Source: Actinokineospora bangkokensis
GTDB lineage: Bacteria; Actinomycetota; Actinomycetes; Mycobacteriales; Pseudonocardiaceae
Direction: 5' to 3'
Length of the DNA: 64,000 bases
Assembly: GCF_001940455.1 (NCBI RefSeq)
Contig: NZ_MKQR01000009.1
Location: forward strand, 1-64,000
This document shows, in pieces, positions 8,712-17,530 of the stretch. The notes under the pieces were generated by a model. The model ran no database searches, was not told where the DNA came from, and saw only the letters and a program-made list of their open reading frames with translations. The translations under genes and the position numbers were made by a program. Position 1 is the first letter of the stretch. Every line of letters begins with the position of its first letter.

Positions 8712-8932
8712 CGAACCCTGGCTCCTCGCTGCTCACCGGTGCCTGCACCGGTCGGTCGTCGCGCCGCGCGACGACCGGTGCCGGGGGCTGCCCGGCCGGA
8801 CTCGCCCCGGGATGATACGCGTGCGGCCCGGGGTCGTGGACGATCACCGGGGGCGGGTCGTGGCGGGTCCACCCCGGCGGGTGGTCGCCCCCACCACCGC
8901 AGGTGAGCGGGGCGCGACCGGGTGTGCGCGGC

Positions 8933-9832
8933 TCAGGTCTTCTCGCCGCAGAACTTCCAGCCACCGGACTCCTTGACGATCTTGATCTCGATCGTCACGT
9001 CCCGGTCCTCGCCGAGGTCGCTGGTGAGGTTGAGGTCGAAGCGGCCGGTGGCCACCGTCCCGCTGACCTCCGGCTCGCCCTTCTCGGTGGCCTGGATCTT
9101 GTACGGGCGCAGCTCGTCCTCCAGCGCGCTCGTGTCGGTGCCGTACTTCTTCTTGTAGGCGGCGCAGGCGTTGGACACCACCGCCGAGAACGACTTGGTC
9201 TCGTAGGCCCGCATGTACTGGCGCACGATCTCCTGCGGCTCGGGCTCGCCCGACCCGGAGCCCTCCGAACCGCTGGTCGGCGGCGCCGACCGGCTGGTGG
9301 TGGGGCGCTTGGTGGTGGTCGATCCGTCGTCGTCGCCGCTGCTGTCGGAGGTGGGCGCCGCGCTGCTGCTGGGGCCGGGGGCGGCGGACTGCCCGTCGTC
9401 CTTGAGCAGGAAGTAGGCGCCGACGCCACCACCGCCGAGCAGCACCACCACGGCGAGGACGATGCCGACGACCAGACCGGTCCTGGACTTCTTGGGCGGC
9501 TGCCCGCCGGAGAAGGCGACCTGCTGCGGGTAAGCGGCGGTCTGCGGGTACTGGCTGCCGTAGCCCTGCTGGTCCTGGCCCCCGTACTGCCCCGTCTGAC
9601 CGCCGTACTGGCCGTACTGGTCCTGACCCCCGTACTGGTCCTGACCCCCGTACTGGTCCTGACCGGAGTACTGGCCCTGGCCGGAGTAGTGCCCGCCGTA
9701 CTGTCCGCCGTACTGACCGGTCTGACCGCCGTAGCCGCCCCCGCCGCCCTGTCCGCCCTGGTTGTCGCCGTACCCCCAGCCGCCGGGCTGGTCCGGCCCG
9801 CTCTGGTGCCCGGGCTGCGGAGGATAGGTCAT
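8933..9832 (-). CDS. Gly/Tyr/Gln-rich single-pass membrane protein, paralogue 2
   Basis: 299 residues with the same design as the neighbour at 7809. The N-terminal tail starts MTYPPQPGHQSG and is built of degenerate YGGQDQ units. One transmembrane helix lies at about 119-143 (GLVVGIVLAVVVLLGGGGV). An Asp/Ser/Thr linker precedes a C-terminal domain with an alpha-helical start (EPQEIVRQYMRAYETK), NACAAYKKKYG and a final WKFCGEKT, again two cysteines. The helical-then-beta pattern suits an NTF2/lumazine-binding-type DUF4878 fold. Unknown function; likely arose by tandem duplication with its neighbours. Confidence 0.8.
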   Translation of the reverse strand: MTYPPQPGHQSGPDQPGGWGYGDNQGGQGGGGGYGGQTGQYGGQYGGHYSGQGQYSGQDQYGGQDQYGGQDQYGQYGGQTGQYGGQDQQGYGSQYPQTAAYPQQVAFSGGQPPKKSRTGLVVGIVLAVVVLLGGGGVGAYFLLKDDGQSAAPGPSSSAAPTSDSSGDDDGSTTTKRPTTSRSAPPTSGSEGSGSGEPEPQEIVRQYMRAYETKSFSAVVSNACAAYKKKYGTDTSALEDELRPYKIQATEKGEPEVSGTVATGRFDLNLTSDLGEDRDVTIEIKIVKESGGWKFCGEKT

Positions 9833-10042
9833 GCTCGCCCCTGACTCGTGCTGCTCGCTGTCCCTGCTGAGGTGGACGCCCGGGAGCGGCGACCCGTTCC
9901 ACCGCGGCCACCCGAACGGGCAACCCCACCTCGCCCCCAGCGTAGTGTCCGCCGCACCGCCCGTAGTCCCGGCGGTCCGGACCCGCGCGACCGGTGTCGG
10001 TGCGCCAGGGCGGCACCCCCGCCGAACCGGGACCCGCTTGCC

Positions 10043-10804
10043 TCAGTTGACGCCGATCCCGCCCACGGTCAGGTTCCGCACGCACCAGTCCCCGCCCGCC
10101 TCGCGCTCGCGCAGGTCGAGCTGGGCGGTGAACGAGCGGCCGTTGGTCAGCTCCACCGCGACCTCCGCCGAGGCCCTGCCGTTGGTGCCCTCGTCGTCGG
10201 CCCTGGTCACCTCTGCCCGCTTCACCTTCGTGGTGCTCTCGCCGCCGCGGGCCGCGCCGCGGCCGAGGTCGCCGTCGTCGAGCGCGTCGGAGGGGTCGCA
10301 CACGAGCTTGTTGAAGGCCGCGACGTCTTGGGCCCCAATGGCGTCCGCCGCGCTCTCGGCGGTCGCGCCGGGGCTGCCGGTGCCCCCTCCGGAGGTCAGC
10401 ACGAGCACCAGGGTGACTGTGAGCCCGATCACAGCGAGGGCGGCGATGCCGATCACCCACGGCGTCTTGCCGCGGCCCGGACGGGGTCCGAAGGCGTCAC
10501 CCGGAAGGCCGTAGGGGTTCGACTGCGTTGCGTAGCCACCAACTCCCGGGTAACCCCCCTGGTAGGGGGGCTGCTGGCCCAGCGGCTGCCCGGTGGTCGG
10601 GTCCACCTGCGGGTACGGCCCGGCGGGATCCCCCGGGTACCCGGGAGCGGGCGGGTACTGGCCCTGCGGACCCCCGAACTGGCCCGGCTGCTGCGGGAAC
10701 GGTTGCTGCTGCCACCCCGGCTGCGGGGGCGGGTAGCCGCCGGGCGGCGGGAACTGGCCGGGGTGCTGACCGCCGTCGTGGGGCGGCTGCGGCGGCTGGG
10801 TCAT
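10043..10804 (-). CDS. Pro/Gln/Gly-rich single-pass membrane protein, paralogue 3
   Basis: 253 residues. ATG at 10804 follows CCCCGGGGGAGACCCG; the frame stays open far upstream but into the arc promoter region. The tail MTQPPQPPHDGGQHP is Pro/Gln/Gly-rich. A transmembrane helix lies at about 115-136 (WVIGIAALAVIGLTV). The outer domain has two cysteines (LVCDPSD, DWCVRNL) like its two neighbours. Function unknown. It is divergent from arc, so its control region touches the proteasomal ATPase promoter. Confidence 0.8.
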   Translation of the reverse strand: MTQPPQPPHDGGQHPGQFPPPGGYPPPQPGWQQQPFPQQPGQFGGPQGQYPPAPGYPGDPAGPYPQVDPTTGQPLGQQPPYQGGYPGVGGYATQSNPYGLPGDAFGPRPGRGKTPWVIGIAALAVIGLTVTLVLVLTSGGGTGSPGATAESAADAIGAQDVAAFNKLVCDPSDALDDGDLGRGAARGGESTTKVKRAEVTRADDEGTNGRASAEVAVELTNGRSFTAQLDLREREAGGDWCVRNLTVGGIGVN

Positions 10805-11002
10805 CGGGTCTCCCCCGGGGTTGTGGTGCGCGGTGGTGGGCTCGCGCTGCGTGTCCGGGTGGGTGCGCGCGGTCGGCCTAGTGCCTCGACGCACCGTAGC
10901 GGTCGACCGGTTCCCGCACGTACCAGGTGGACCGCCCGCGGGCCGCGCGGCGGGTGTTGCGGTGGGGTGACGCGCAAGTTCCGACATCCGGATGGTCTGT
11001 CC

Positions 11003-11025
11003 TTGTCGGTGATCGCCGGTACCGT
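11003..11025 (+). promoter_or_regulatory. PafBC/RecA-NDp-type promoter of arc
   Basis: TTGTCGGTG (11003-11011), an eight-base spacer, TACCGT (11020-11025). This is a full match to the consensus tTGTCRGTG-N8-TAnnnT of the RecA-independent damage response. The arc ATG lies 30 bases further on with GGAGGAGG between. Confidence 0.75.
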
Positions 11026-11055
11026 AGGGGTACGAGTTCGGGAGGAGGTGCCGAC

Positions 11056-12873
11056 ATGCAGCACGATCGTCCCGGCAGTCGGCCAGAAGACGCCGAGAAC
11101 GAGCACGGTGACGCGCCCGACGCCGGGGCCCAGCGCCCTGAGTCGGAAGCCGCGCAGATCCGTTTCCTCGAAGAGGAAGTCGCTCTGCTGCGCCGGAAAC
11201 TGACGGAATCCCCACGGCATTCGAGGCTGCTGGAGCAGCGGCTGGCGGAGGCGTCCGAACGGGTGAGCCAGCTCACCGAGCGGAACGCCAAGCTGGTCGA
11301 CACGCTGCGCGAGGCGCGCACCCAGCTGCTCGCCCTGCGCGAGGAGGTGGACCGCCTCGCCCAGCCGCCCAGCGGCTACGGCGTGTTCCTGGAGCGGTTC
11401 GACGACGGCACGGTGGACGTGTTCACCGCGGGCCGCCGGATGCGGGTATCGGTCTCGCCCTCGGTCGAGGGCGAGCTGCTGCGCCGCGGCCAGTCCGTGC
11501 GGCTCAACGAGGCGCTCACGGTGGTCGAGGGCGGTGGCTTCGAGCGCACCGGCGAGGTCTCGACGCTGCGCGAGCTGCTGCCCGCCGAGACCGACGACGG
11601 GCCGGTGCGCGCGCTGGTGGTCGGCCACGCCGACGAGGAGCGCGTGGTCTGGCTGGCCGACCCGCTGGCCGACGCGCCGCTCAAGGCGGGCGACTCGCTG
11701 CTGGTCGACGCCAAGTCCGGCTACGCCTACGAGCGGGTGCCCAAAGCCGAGGTCGAGGACCTGGTGCTGGAGGAGGTGCCCGACGTCGACTACCACGACA
11801 TCGGCGGCCTGTTCCGGCAGATCGAGCAGATCCGCGACGCGGTGGAGCTGCCCTTCCTGCACAAGGACCTCTTCGCCGAGTACGAGCTGCGCCCGCCCAA
11901 GGGCGTGCTGCTCTACGGCCCCCCCGGCTGCGGCAAGACGCTCATCGCCAAGGCGGTGGCGAACTCGCTGGCCAAGAAGGTGGCCGCGGCCCGCGGCGAC
12001 TCCGCGCCCAAGGACGCCAAGTCCTACTTCCTCAACATCAAGGGCCCGGAGCTGCTCAACAAGTTCGTCGGCGAGACCGAGCGGCACATCCGGCTCATCT
12101 TCCAGCGGGCCAGGGAGAAGGCCTCCGAGGGCACGCCGGTCATCGTGTTCTTCGACGAGATGGACTCGATCTTCCGCACCCGCGGCTCCGGGGTCAGCTC
12201 GGACGTGGAGACCACCATCGTCCCGCAGCTGCTCAGCGAGATCGACGGCGTCGAGGGCCTGGAGAACGTCATCGTCATCGGCGCCTCCAACCGCGAGGAC
12301 ATGATCGACCCGGCGATCCTGCGCCCCGGCAGGCTCGACGTGAAGATCAAGATCGAGCGGCCGGACGCCGAGGCGGCCAAGGACATCTTCTCCAAGTACC
12401 TCACCGCCAACCTGCCCATCCACGCCGACGACCTGGCCGAGTTCGGCGGCGACCGCAAGACCTGCGTGGACGCGATGATCCAGCACACGGTCGAGCGGAT
12501 GTACGAGGAGACCGACGAGAACCGGTTCCTGGAGGTCACCTACGCCAACGGCGACAAGGAGGTCCTCTACTTCCGGGACTTCAACTCCGGCGCGATGATC
12601 CAGAACATCGTCGACCGGGCCAAGAAGTCGGCCATCAAGTCCGTGCTGGACACCCGCCAGCCCGGCCTGCGCGTGCAGCACCTGCTGGACGCGATCGTCG
12701 ACGAGTTCGCCGAGAACGAGGACCTGCCGAACACCACCAACCCGGACGACTGGGCGCGCATCTCGGGCAAGAAGGGCGAGCGCATCGTCTACATCCGGAC
12801 CCTGGTGACCGGCAAGAACACCGAGACCGGGCGGGCGATCGACACCGCGAACAACACCGGCCAGTACCTGTAG
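11056..12873 (+). CDS. arc: Proteasome-associated ATPase ARC/Mpa
   Basis: Hexameric AAA ATPase that recognises pupylated proteins, unfolds them and feeds them to the 20S proteasome. The 605 residues show an N-terminal coiled coil (from about [13 protein letters not shown], for binding Pup), the double OB-like interdomain, Walker A GPPGCGKT, Walker [13 protein letters not shown], and the C-terminal GQYL with the penultimate tyrosine used to dock on the proteasome. ATG at 11056 is chosen because GGAGGAGG sits just upstream; the frame extends upstream without meaning. A damage-type promoter precedes it, and a hairpin follows. Confidence 0.97.
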   Translation: MQHDRPGSRPEDAENEHGDAPDAGAQRPESEAAQIRFLEEEVALLRRKLTESPRHSRLLEQRLAEASERVSQLTERNAKLVDTLREARTQLLALREEVDRLAQPPSGYGVFLERFDDGTVDVFTAGRRMRVSVSPSVEGELLRRGQSVRLNEALTVVEGGGFERTGEVSTLRELLPAETDDGPVRALVVGHADEERVVWLADPLADAPLKAGDSLLVDAKSGYAYERVPKAEVEDLVLEEVPDVDYHDIGGLFRQIEQIRDAVELPFLHKDLFAEYELRPPKGVLLYGPPGCGKTLIAKAVANSLAKKVAAARGDSAPKDAKSYFLNIKGPELLNKFVGETERHIRLIFQRAREKASEGTPVIVFFDEMDSIFRTRGSGVSSDVETTIVPQLLSEIDGVEGLENVIVIGASNREDMIDPAILRPGRLDVKIKIERPDAEAAKDIFSKYLTANLPIHADDLAEFGGDRKTCVDAMIQHTVERMYEETDENRFLEVTYANGDKEVLYFRDFNSGAMIQNIVDRAKKSAIKSVLDTRQPGLRVQHLLDAIVDEFAENEDLPNTTNPDDWARISGKKGERIVYIRTLVTGKNTETGRAIDTANNTGQYL

Positions 12874-12890
12874 CACCCCGCAGCACCGAG

Positions 12891-12921
12891 CAGGCCCCGC
12901 GCACCCGCTGCGCGGGGCCTG
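12891..12921 (+). terminator. Hairpin after arc
   Basis: A 12-base perfect stem CAGGCCCCGCGC / GCGCGGGGCCTG with a seven-base loop, 17 bases after the arc stop. It separates arc from the downstream aldo/keto reductase. Confidence 0.8.
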
Positions 12922-12949
12922 CCCGCGTCCCGGGGTGCAGGATGGGGGC

Positions 12950-13873
12950 GTGTCCACCCCGCACCGCCTCGCCCTGGGCCTCGCCGCCCTGGGCCGCCCC
13001 GCCTACATCAACCTCGGCCGCGAGGACGCGCTGCCCGCCCACCGCGGCGTCGACGAGCTGCGCGCGCACTGCTGGGACGTGCTCGACGCCGCCCACGCCG
13101 CGGGCGTCCGCCGGGTGGACGCCGCCCGCTCCTACGGCTTGGCCGAGCAGTTCCTGGGCGGCTGGCTCACCGACCGCGGCCACACCGACGTCGTCGTCAC
13201 CTCCAAGTGGGGCTACGCCTACGTCGGCGGCTGGCGGCTCGACGCGCCGGTGCACGAGCAGAAGGAGCACACCCTCGACCGGTTCCGCGCCCAGCTCGCC
13301 GAGACGCGCGAGCACCTGGGGGAGCGGGTCTCGCTCTACCAGGTGCACTCGCTGACCGCCGACAGCCCGCTGTTCACCGACGAACCGCTGCTCGACGCGC
13401 TGGCCGAGCTGGCGGGCACCGGGCTGCGCCTGGGCTTCTCCACCTCCGGGCCCGCCCAGGCCGACACCGTCCGCCGTGGACTGGCCCTGCGCCGCGGCGG
13501 GGTCCGCCTCTTCACCGCCGTGCAGTCCACCTGGAACCTGCTGGAGACCTCGGTCGGCCCCGCGCTGGCCGAGGCGCACGGCGAGGGCGTCGAGGTCACG
13601 GTGAAGGAGGCCCTGGCCAACGGCAGGCTCGCCGTGCAACCCCCGGCGGCGGTGCGCGCGGCCGCGGCGACCGAGGGGGTGGGGCCCGACGCCATCGCCC
13701 TGGCCGCCGCGCTGGCGAACCCCTGGGCCGACGTCGTGCTCCTCGGCCCGGCGGGCACCGGCCAGCTGCGGGCCAACCTCGCCGCGCTCGACCTGCCGAC
13801 GCCGACCCTGCCGGGGCTGGCCGAGGACCCCGCGGCCTACTGGGCGGCGCGGTCGTCGCTGCGCTGGGGCTGA
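12950..13873 (+). CDS. Aldo/keto reductase
   Basis: NAD(P)H-dependent oxidoreductase of the aldo/keto reductase superfamily, about 307 residues. The TIM-barrel signature runs HAAGVRRVDAARSYGLAEQFLGGWL (catalytic Asp and Tyr), then VVVTSKWGY (Lys), and SLYQVHSL (His). The C-terminal cofactor region is shortened relative to family standards but GPAGTGQLRANL is present. The start is uncertain: GTG 12950 follows GGATGGGGG closely, ATG 12935 adds five residues. It sits between arc and the lipoprotein, in line with the proteasome genes but separated from arc by a hairpin. Substrate unknown. Confidence 0.85.
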   Translation: MSTPHRLALGLAALGRPAYINLGREDALPAHRGVDELRAHCWDVLDAAHAAGVRRVDAARSYGLAEQFLGGWLTDRGHTDVVVTSKWGYAYVGGWRLDAPVHEQKEHTLDRFRAQLAETREHLGERVSLYQVHSLTADSPLFTDEPLLDALAELAGTGLRLGFSTSGPAQADTVRRGLALRRGGVRLFTAVQSTWNLLETSVGPALAEAHGEGVEVTVKEALANGRLAVQPPAAVRAAAATEGVGPDAIALAAALANPWADVVLLGPAGTGQLRANLAALDLPTPTLPGLAEDPAAYWAARSSLRWG

Positions 13874-13963
13874 CCACGCGGGCGGGTGGCACCCTCGCAC
13901 CGGTCGGGTGATCGCTGCCGGTAAGTTGCCGGTGATCCCCACCGCCGAGCCGAAGGACGTCCG

Positions 13964-14659
13964 TTGCGCCGCGTGCACGCGTTGGCAGCCTGCGCCACGG
14001 CCCTGCCCGCCGCCCTGCTCGCGGGGTGCTCGGGTCGGGCGAACGACCTCTCCACCTACTACGACGACCCCGCCGCGGTGTCCTCCGCGCCGCCGTCGAC
14101 GAGCACCGCCGCGCCCGCGACCAGCACCACCCCGCCGGGCCCCGCGCCCGCCGAGCTCGTCGCCGAGGCCGCGCTCACCCAGGCCGACCTCGTCGAGGAG
14201 GGCGTGACCCCGGTCGGCGCGCCCGCGTCCTCGCTCGCCATCGCGCTGCCCGACTGCGCCATCAACCTGGGCGCCGGGGCCGACGCGGGCCTCACCGCCC
14301 AGTGGCGCTACGCCCGCGGGTCGGTGCTGCGGCAGTACGTCGTGCACACCCCGGAGCAGTCGGGCGTCACCGCCGCGGTCGAGGCCGCGCGGGACGCGCT
14401 GGACTGCCGCTCCTTCACCGTCAGCGGCACCCGGTTCCTCATCGATGACGGGTTCACCCTCGACGAGGTCGACGGCGCCGACCGCCAGCTGTCCTGGTGC
14501 GCGGGCGCGAACACCCGGGTCAGCTGCACCGTCGTGCTGGCCAGCGGCGACCTGCTCACCGCTGTCTCCGTGGAGTCCACGACGACCAAGGCCGCCCGCG
14601 ACGCGATCACCCGCGTCGCCCCTGTCGCGGCCACCGCCCTGGGCCGCGCGCGGGCTTGA
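13964..14659 (+). CDS. Secreted lipoprotein, unknown function
   Basis: 231-residue lipoprotein with TTG start preceded by GAAGGA. The signal peptide MRRVHALAACATALPAALLAGC has lipobox LLAGC, with Cys22 as the lipidated residue. A Ser/Thr/Pro/Ala linker leads to a globular domain with four cysteines (PDCAINLG, ALDCRSF, SWCAGANTRVSCTV), likely disulphide-bonded outside the membrane. A lipoprotein gene (lppK) also sits near mpa in mycobacteria, so the position may be conserved although sequence relation is not established. I cannot assign a family with certainty. Confidence 0.8.
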   Translation: MRRVHALAACATALPAALLAGCSGRANDLSTYYDDPAAVSSAPPSTSTAAPATSTTPPGPAPAELVAEAALTQADLVEEGVTPVGAPASSLAIALPDCAINLGAGADAGLTAQWRYARGSVLRQYVVHTPEQSGVTAAVEAARDALDCRSFTVSGTRFLIDDGFTLDEVDGADRQLSWCAGANTRVSCTVVLASGDLLTAVSVESTTTKAARDAITRVAPVAATALGRARA

Positions 14660-14746
14660 CCCGCGCGGCACCGGCCACCCGGGTGATCCGGCCCGCGCGG
14701 CGCGGCTCACGGCGCCCCCGGGCGGCCGGGGCCGTAGGCTGGCGGC

Positions 14747-16255
14747 ATGCGGCGGATCATGGGGACCGAGGTGGAGTACGGCATCGCGGTGCCGGGCGAC
14801 CCGACAGCGAACCCGGTGTTGACATCGACCCAGGTCGTGCTGGCCTACGCCGCGGCGGCGGACATCCCGCGCGCCCGGCGCGCCCGGTGGGACTACGAGG
14901 TGGAGTCCCCGCTGCGCGACGCCCGCGGCTTCGACCTGGGCGTGCCCGGGATGGCCCCGACCGACCCCGACGTCGAGGACCTGGGCGCGGCGAACGTCAT
15001 CCTCACCAACGGCGCCCGGCTCTACGTCGACCACGCGCACCCGGAGTACTCCGCCCCCGAGGTCACCAACGCCCGCGACGCGGTCATCTGGGACAAGGCG
15101 GGGGAGCGGGTCATGGAGGAGGCCGCCATCCGCGCGGCCAGCGTCCCCGGCCAGCCCCGGTTGCAGCTGTACAAGAACAACATCGACAACAAGGGCGCCA
15201 GCTACGGCACCCACGAGAACTACCTGATGGCCCGCAGCACCCCGTTCACCGCGGTGATCGGCGGGCTCACCCCGTTCTTCGCCTCCCGCCAGGTGGTCTG
15301 CGGCTCCGGCCGGGTCGGCCTGGGCGCCTCCGGCGACGAGCCGGGCTTCCAGCTGTCGCAGCGCGCGGACTACATCGAGGTCGAGGTCGGCCTGGAGACC
15401 ACGCTCAAGCGCGGCATCATCAACACCCGCGACGAGCCGCACGCCGACGCCGACAAGTACCGCCGCCTGCACGTCATCATCGGCGACGCCAACCTCGCGG
15501 AGACCTCGACCTACCTCAAGGTCGGCACCACCGCGCTGGTGCTGGACCTGATCGAGGCCGGGGTCCGCTTCGACCACCTCAAGCTGGCCGACCCGGTGCG
15601 CGCGGTGCACGTCATCAGCCACGACCCCACGCTCAAGGCCACCGTGGAGCTCTCCGGCGGGCGCAAGTTCACCGGCCTGGACATCCAGGCCGCCTACCAC
15701 GAGCTGATCGCGGAGAACATCGAGCGCGCCGAGGTCGACCGGGTCGGCCGCGACGTGCTCGACACCTGGGGCCAGGTGCTCGACCAGCTGCGCCGCGACC
15801 CGATGGAGACCGCCGACCGGCTGGACTGGACGGCCAAGCTGCGGCTGCTGGAGGGCTACCGCGCCCGCGACGGCCTGAACTGGAACTCCCACCGGTTGCA
15901 GCTGGTGGACCTGCAGTACTCCGACGTGCGGCTGGACAAGGGCCTCTACAACCGGCTGGTGGCCCGCGGCTCGATGAAGCGGCTGGTCAGCGAGGAGGAG
16001 GTGCGCGCGGCCATCACCACCCCGCCGCAGGACACCCGCGCCTACTTCCGCGGCCGCTGCCTGGAGCGCTACGCGGCCTCCATCGCCGCCGCCTCCTGGG
16101 ACTCGGTCATCTTCGACGTGGGCCGCGAGTCGCTGGTGCGCATCCCCACCCTGGAGCCGCTGCGCGGCACCAAGCAGCACGTCGGCGCCCTGCTCGACGC
16201 GGCGAACACCGCCGAGGAGCTGGTGGACGCGCTGACCGGGGCGAGCAGGAAGTAG
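14747..16255 (+). CDS. dop: Pup deamidase/depupylase Dop
   Basis: Glutamine-synthetase-fold enzyme that removes Pup from substrates and, where Pup ends in Gln, deamidates it to Glu. The 502-residue product begins [17 protein letters not shown] (ATP/Mg-binding glutamate strand), has the Dop-specific insertion around residues 40-75, the catalytic Asp95 in [14 protein letters not shown], and [12 protein letters not shown]. Its length is typical. The start is fixed by TAGGCT six bases upstream. Because the neighbouring Pup already ends in Glu, its necessary function here should be depupylation. Confidence 0.97.
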   Translation: MRRIMGTEVEYGIAVPGDPTANPVLTSTQVVLAYAAAADIPRARRARWDYEVESPLRDARGFDLGVPGMAPTDPDVEDLGAANVILTNGARLYVDHAHPEYSAPEVTNARDAVIWDKAGERVMEEAAIRAASVPGQPRLQLYKNNIDNKGASYGTHENYLMARSTPFTAVIGGLTPFFASRQVVCGSGRVGLGASGDEPGFQLSQRADYIEVEVGLETTLKRGIINTRDEPHADADKYRRLHVIIGDANLAETSTYLKVGTTALVLDLIEAGVRFDHLKLADPVRAVHVISHDPTLKATVELSGGRKFTGLDIQAAYHELIAENIERAEVDRVGRDVLDTWGQVLDQLRRDPMETADRLDWTAKLRLLEGYRARDGLNWNSHRLQLVDLQYSDVRLDKGLYNRLVARGSMKRLVSEEEVRAAITTPPQDTRAYFRGRCLERYAASIAAASWDSVIFDVGRESLVRIPTLEPLRGTKQHVGALLDAANTAEELVDALTGASRK

Positions 16256-16315
16256 CGGGCGGCGGGTTCGCCCGCAGCCGAAAACCGAGCACGGCACCGG
16301 CCCGGTCGCAGACGG

Positions 16316-16338
16316 ATGTCGGTCCGGGTCGGTAGTGT
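16316..16338 (+). promoter_or_regulatory. Near-match PafBC/RecA-NDp-type promoter of pup
   Basis: ATGTCGGTC (16316-16324), an eight-base spacer, TAGTGT (16333-16338). Seven of nine upstream positions match tTGTCRGTG, and the TAnnnT box and spacing are exact. The pup ATG is 31 bases downstream behind GGGAGG. It would give pup-prcB-prcA their own promoter. Confidence 0.5.
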
Positions 16339-16369
16339 TCTGGTAGGCCAGCCACGACCGGGAGGCGAC

Positions 16370-16564
16370 ATGTCCCAGGAGCAGACGCAGCGGCAGGGCG
16401 GCGGGGACGGCGACGAGGGGGTCGACGAGACCACCGCCGCCGGTCAGGAGCGCCGGGAGAAGCTCGGCGACGACACCGACGCCATCCTCGACGAGATCGA
16501 CGACGTCCTGGAGGAGAACGCCGAGGACTTCGTCCGGGCCTACGTGCAGAAGGGCGGCGAGTGA
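16370..16564 (+). CDS. pup: Prokaryotic ubiquitin-like protein Pup
   Basis: 64-residue, mostly disordered protein tag ligated through its C-terminal glutamate to lysines of target proteins. It begins MSQEQTQRQGGG and ends YVQKGGE. The helical ARC-binding region is ILDEIDDVLEENAEDFVRAY. The C terminus is encoded GGC GGC GAG TGA, giving Gly-Gly-Glu rather than Gly-Gly-Gln, so no deamidation is needed before ligation by PafA. GGGAGG precedes the ATG. prcB follows 56 bases later, so pup, prcB and prcA probably form one operon ending at the hairpin at 18344. Confidence 0.97.
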   Translation: MSQEQTQRQGGGDGDEGVDETTAAGQERREKLGDDTDAILDEIDDVLEENAEDFVRAYVQKGGE

Positions 16565-16620
16565 GCCGCCGCTAGGCCAGGCGAGACGCTCACCCACCGC
16601 GCGAGGGAACGAAAGCAGGC

Positions 16621-17490
16621 ATGGAACACAGCACCCCCACCGGGATGGGCGCCGCCCTCCCGCCCGCGTACCTGTCCGCGGGCACCTCGTCGTTCACCGA
16701 CTTCCTGCGCACCCAGGCCCCCGAGCTGCTGCCCGGGGGCCGGGGCGGGCGCCCGGTGACCGTCGACGCCCGCCGCGGCGACCACCGCGACGACGTGCCG
16801 CACGGCACCACGATCGTCGCGCTGACCTACGACGGCGGCGTGCTCATCGCCGGTGACCGGCGGGCCACCCAGGGGCACGTCATCGCGCAGCGGGACATCG
16901 AGAAGGTCTACCTGACCGACGAGTTCTCCGCGGTGGGCATCGCGGGCACCGCGGGCCTGGCCGTGGAGATGGTCAAGCTCTACGCCCTCGAACTCCAGCA
17001 CTACGAGAAGATCGAGGGCGTGCCGCTGTCGCTGGACGGCAAGGCCAACAAGCTGTCGAGCATGGTGCGCGGCAACCTCGACATCGCGCTGCAGGGCCTG
17101 GCCGTGCTGCCGCTGTTCGTCGGCTACGACCCCGAGGCGGCGGACCCGGCCCGGGGCGGGCGGATCGTGTCCTACGACATCACCGGCGGCAAGTCCGAGG
17201 AGCGCGCGGGCTTCCACTCCATCGGCTCCGGCTCGGTGTACGCCCGCGGCGCGCTGAAGAAGCTGTACGACCCCGCCGCCGACCGCGCGGCCGCCATCCG
17301 CGTCGCGGTGGAGGCGCTGTGGGACGCCGCGGACGACGACGCCGCCACCGGCGGCCCGGACCTGGCCCGCCGCATCTACCCCAGCATCGCCACCGTCACC
17401 GCCGAGGGCGCCGTCCGGGTGTCGGAGGAGGAGGCGGGCGCGGTCGCCGAGGCCGTGGTCGCCGGGCGCGCCGAGCGGCCCCGCGGATGA
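16621..17490 (+). CDS. prcB: Proteasome beta subunit PrcB
   Basis: Catalytic subunit of the 20S proteasome, 289 residues. A 62-residue propeptide (with SFTDFLRTQAPELLP, conserved among actinobacterial PrcB) is removed before Thr63 in HG/TTIVAL, freeing the N-terminal nucleophile. The active-site Lys/Asp region appears as GDRRATQGHVIAQRDIEKVY. Seven subunits form each inner ring. The ATG is preceded by GAACGAAAG. prcA follows within 41 bases. Substrates arrive from the ARC ATPase encoded upstream. Confidence 0.97.
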   Translation: MEHSTPTGMGAALPPAYLSAGTSSFTDFLRTQAPELLPGGRGGRPVTVDARRGDHRDDVPHGTTIVALTYDGGVLIAGDRRATQGHVIAQRDIEKVYLTDEFSAVGIAGTAGLAVEMVKLYALELQHYEKIEGVPLSLDGKANKLSSMVRGNLDIALQGLAVLPLFVGYDPEAADPARGGRIVSYDITGGKSEERAGFHSIGSGSVYARGALKKLYDPAADRAAAIRVAVEALWDAADDDAATGGPDLARRIYPSIATVTAEGAVRVSEEEAGAVAEAVVAGRAERPRG

Positions 17491-17530
17491 GCAGCAGCAC
17501 CCCGATGAGCACCAGTGAGGAGCCCGCACC

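Noticed and set aside
9966-9990. GTGTCGGTG between two membrane-protein genes as another damage promoter
   Set aside because: No TAnnnT box at the required eight-base spacing, and no plus-strand gene follows.
12635-16597. 1320-codon minus-strand frame through AKR, lipoprotein, dop and pup
   Set aside because: Antisense to four well-supported genes; no recognisable domain.
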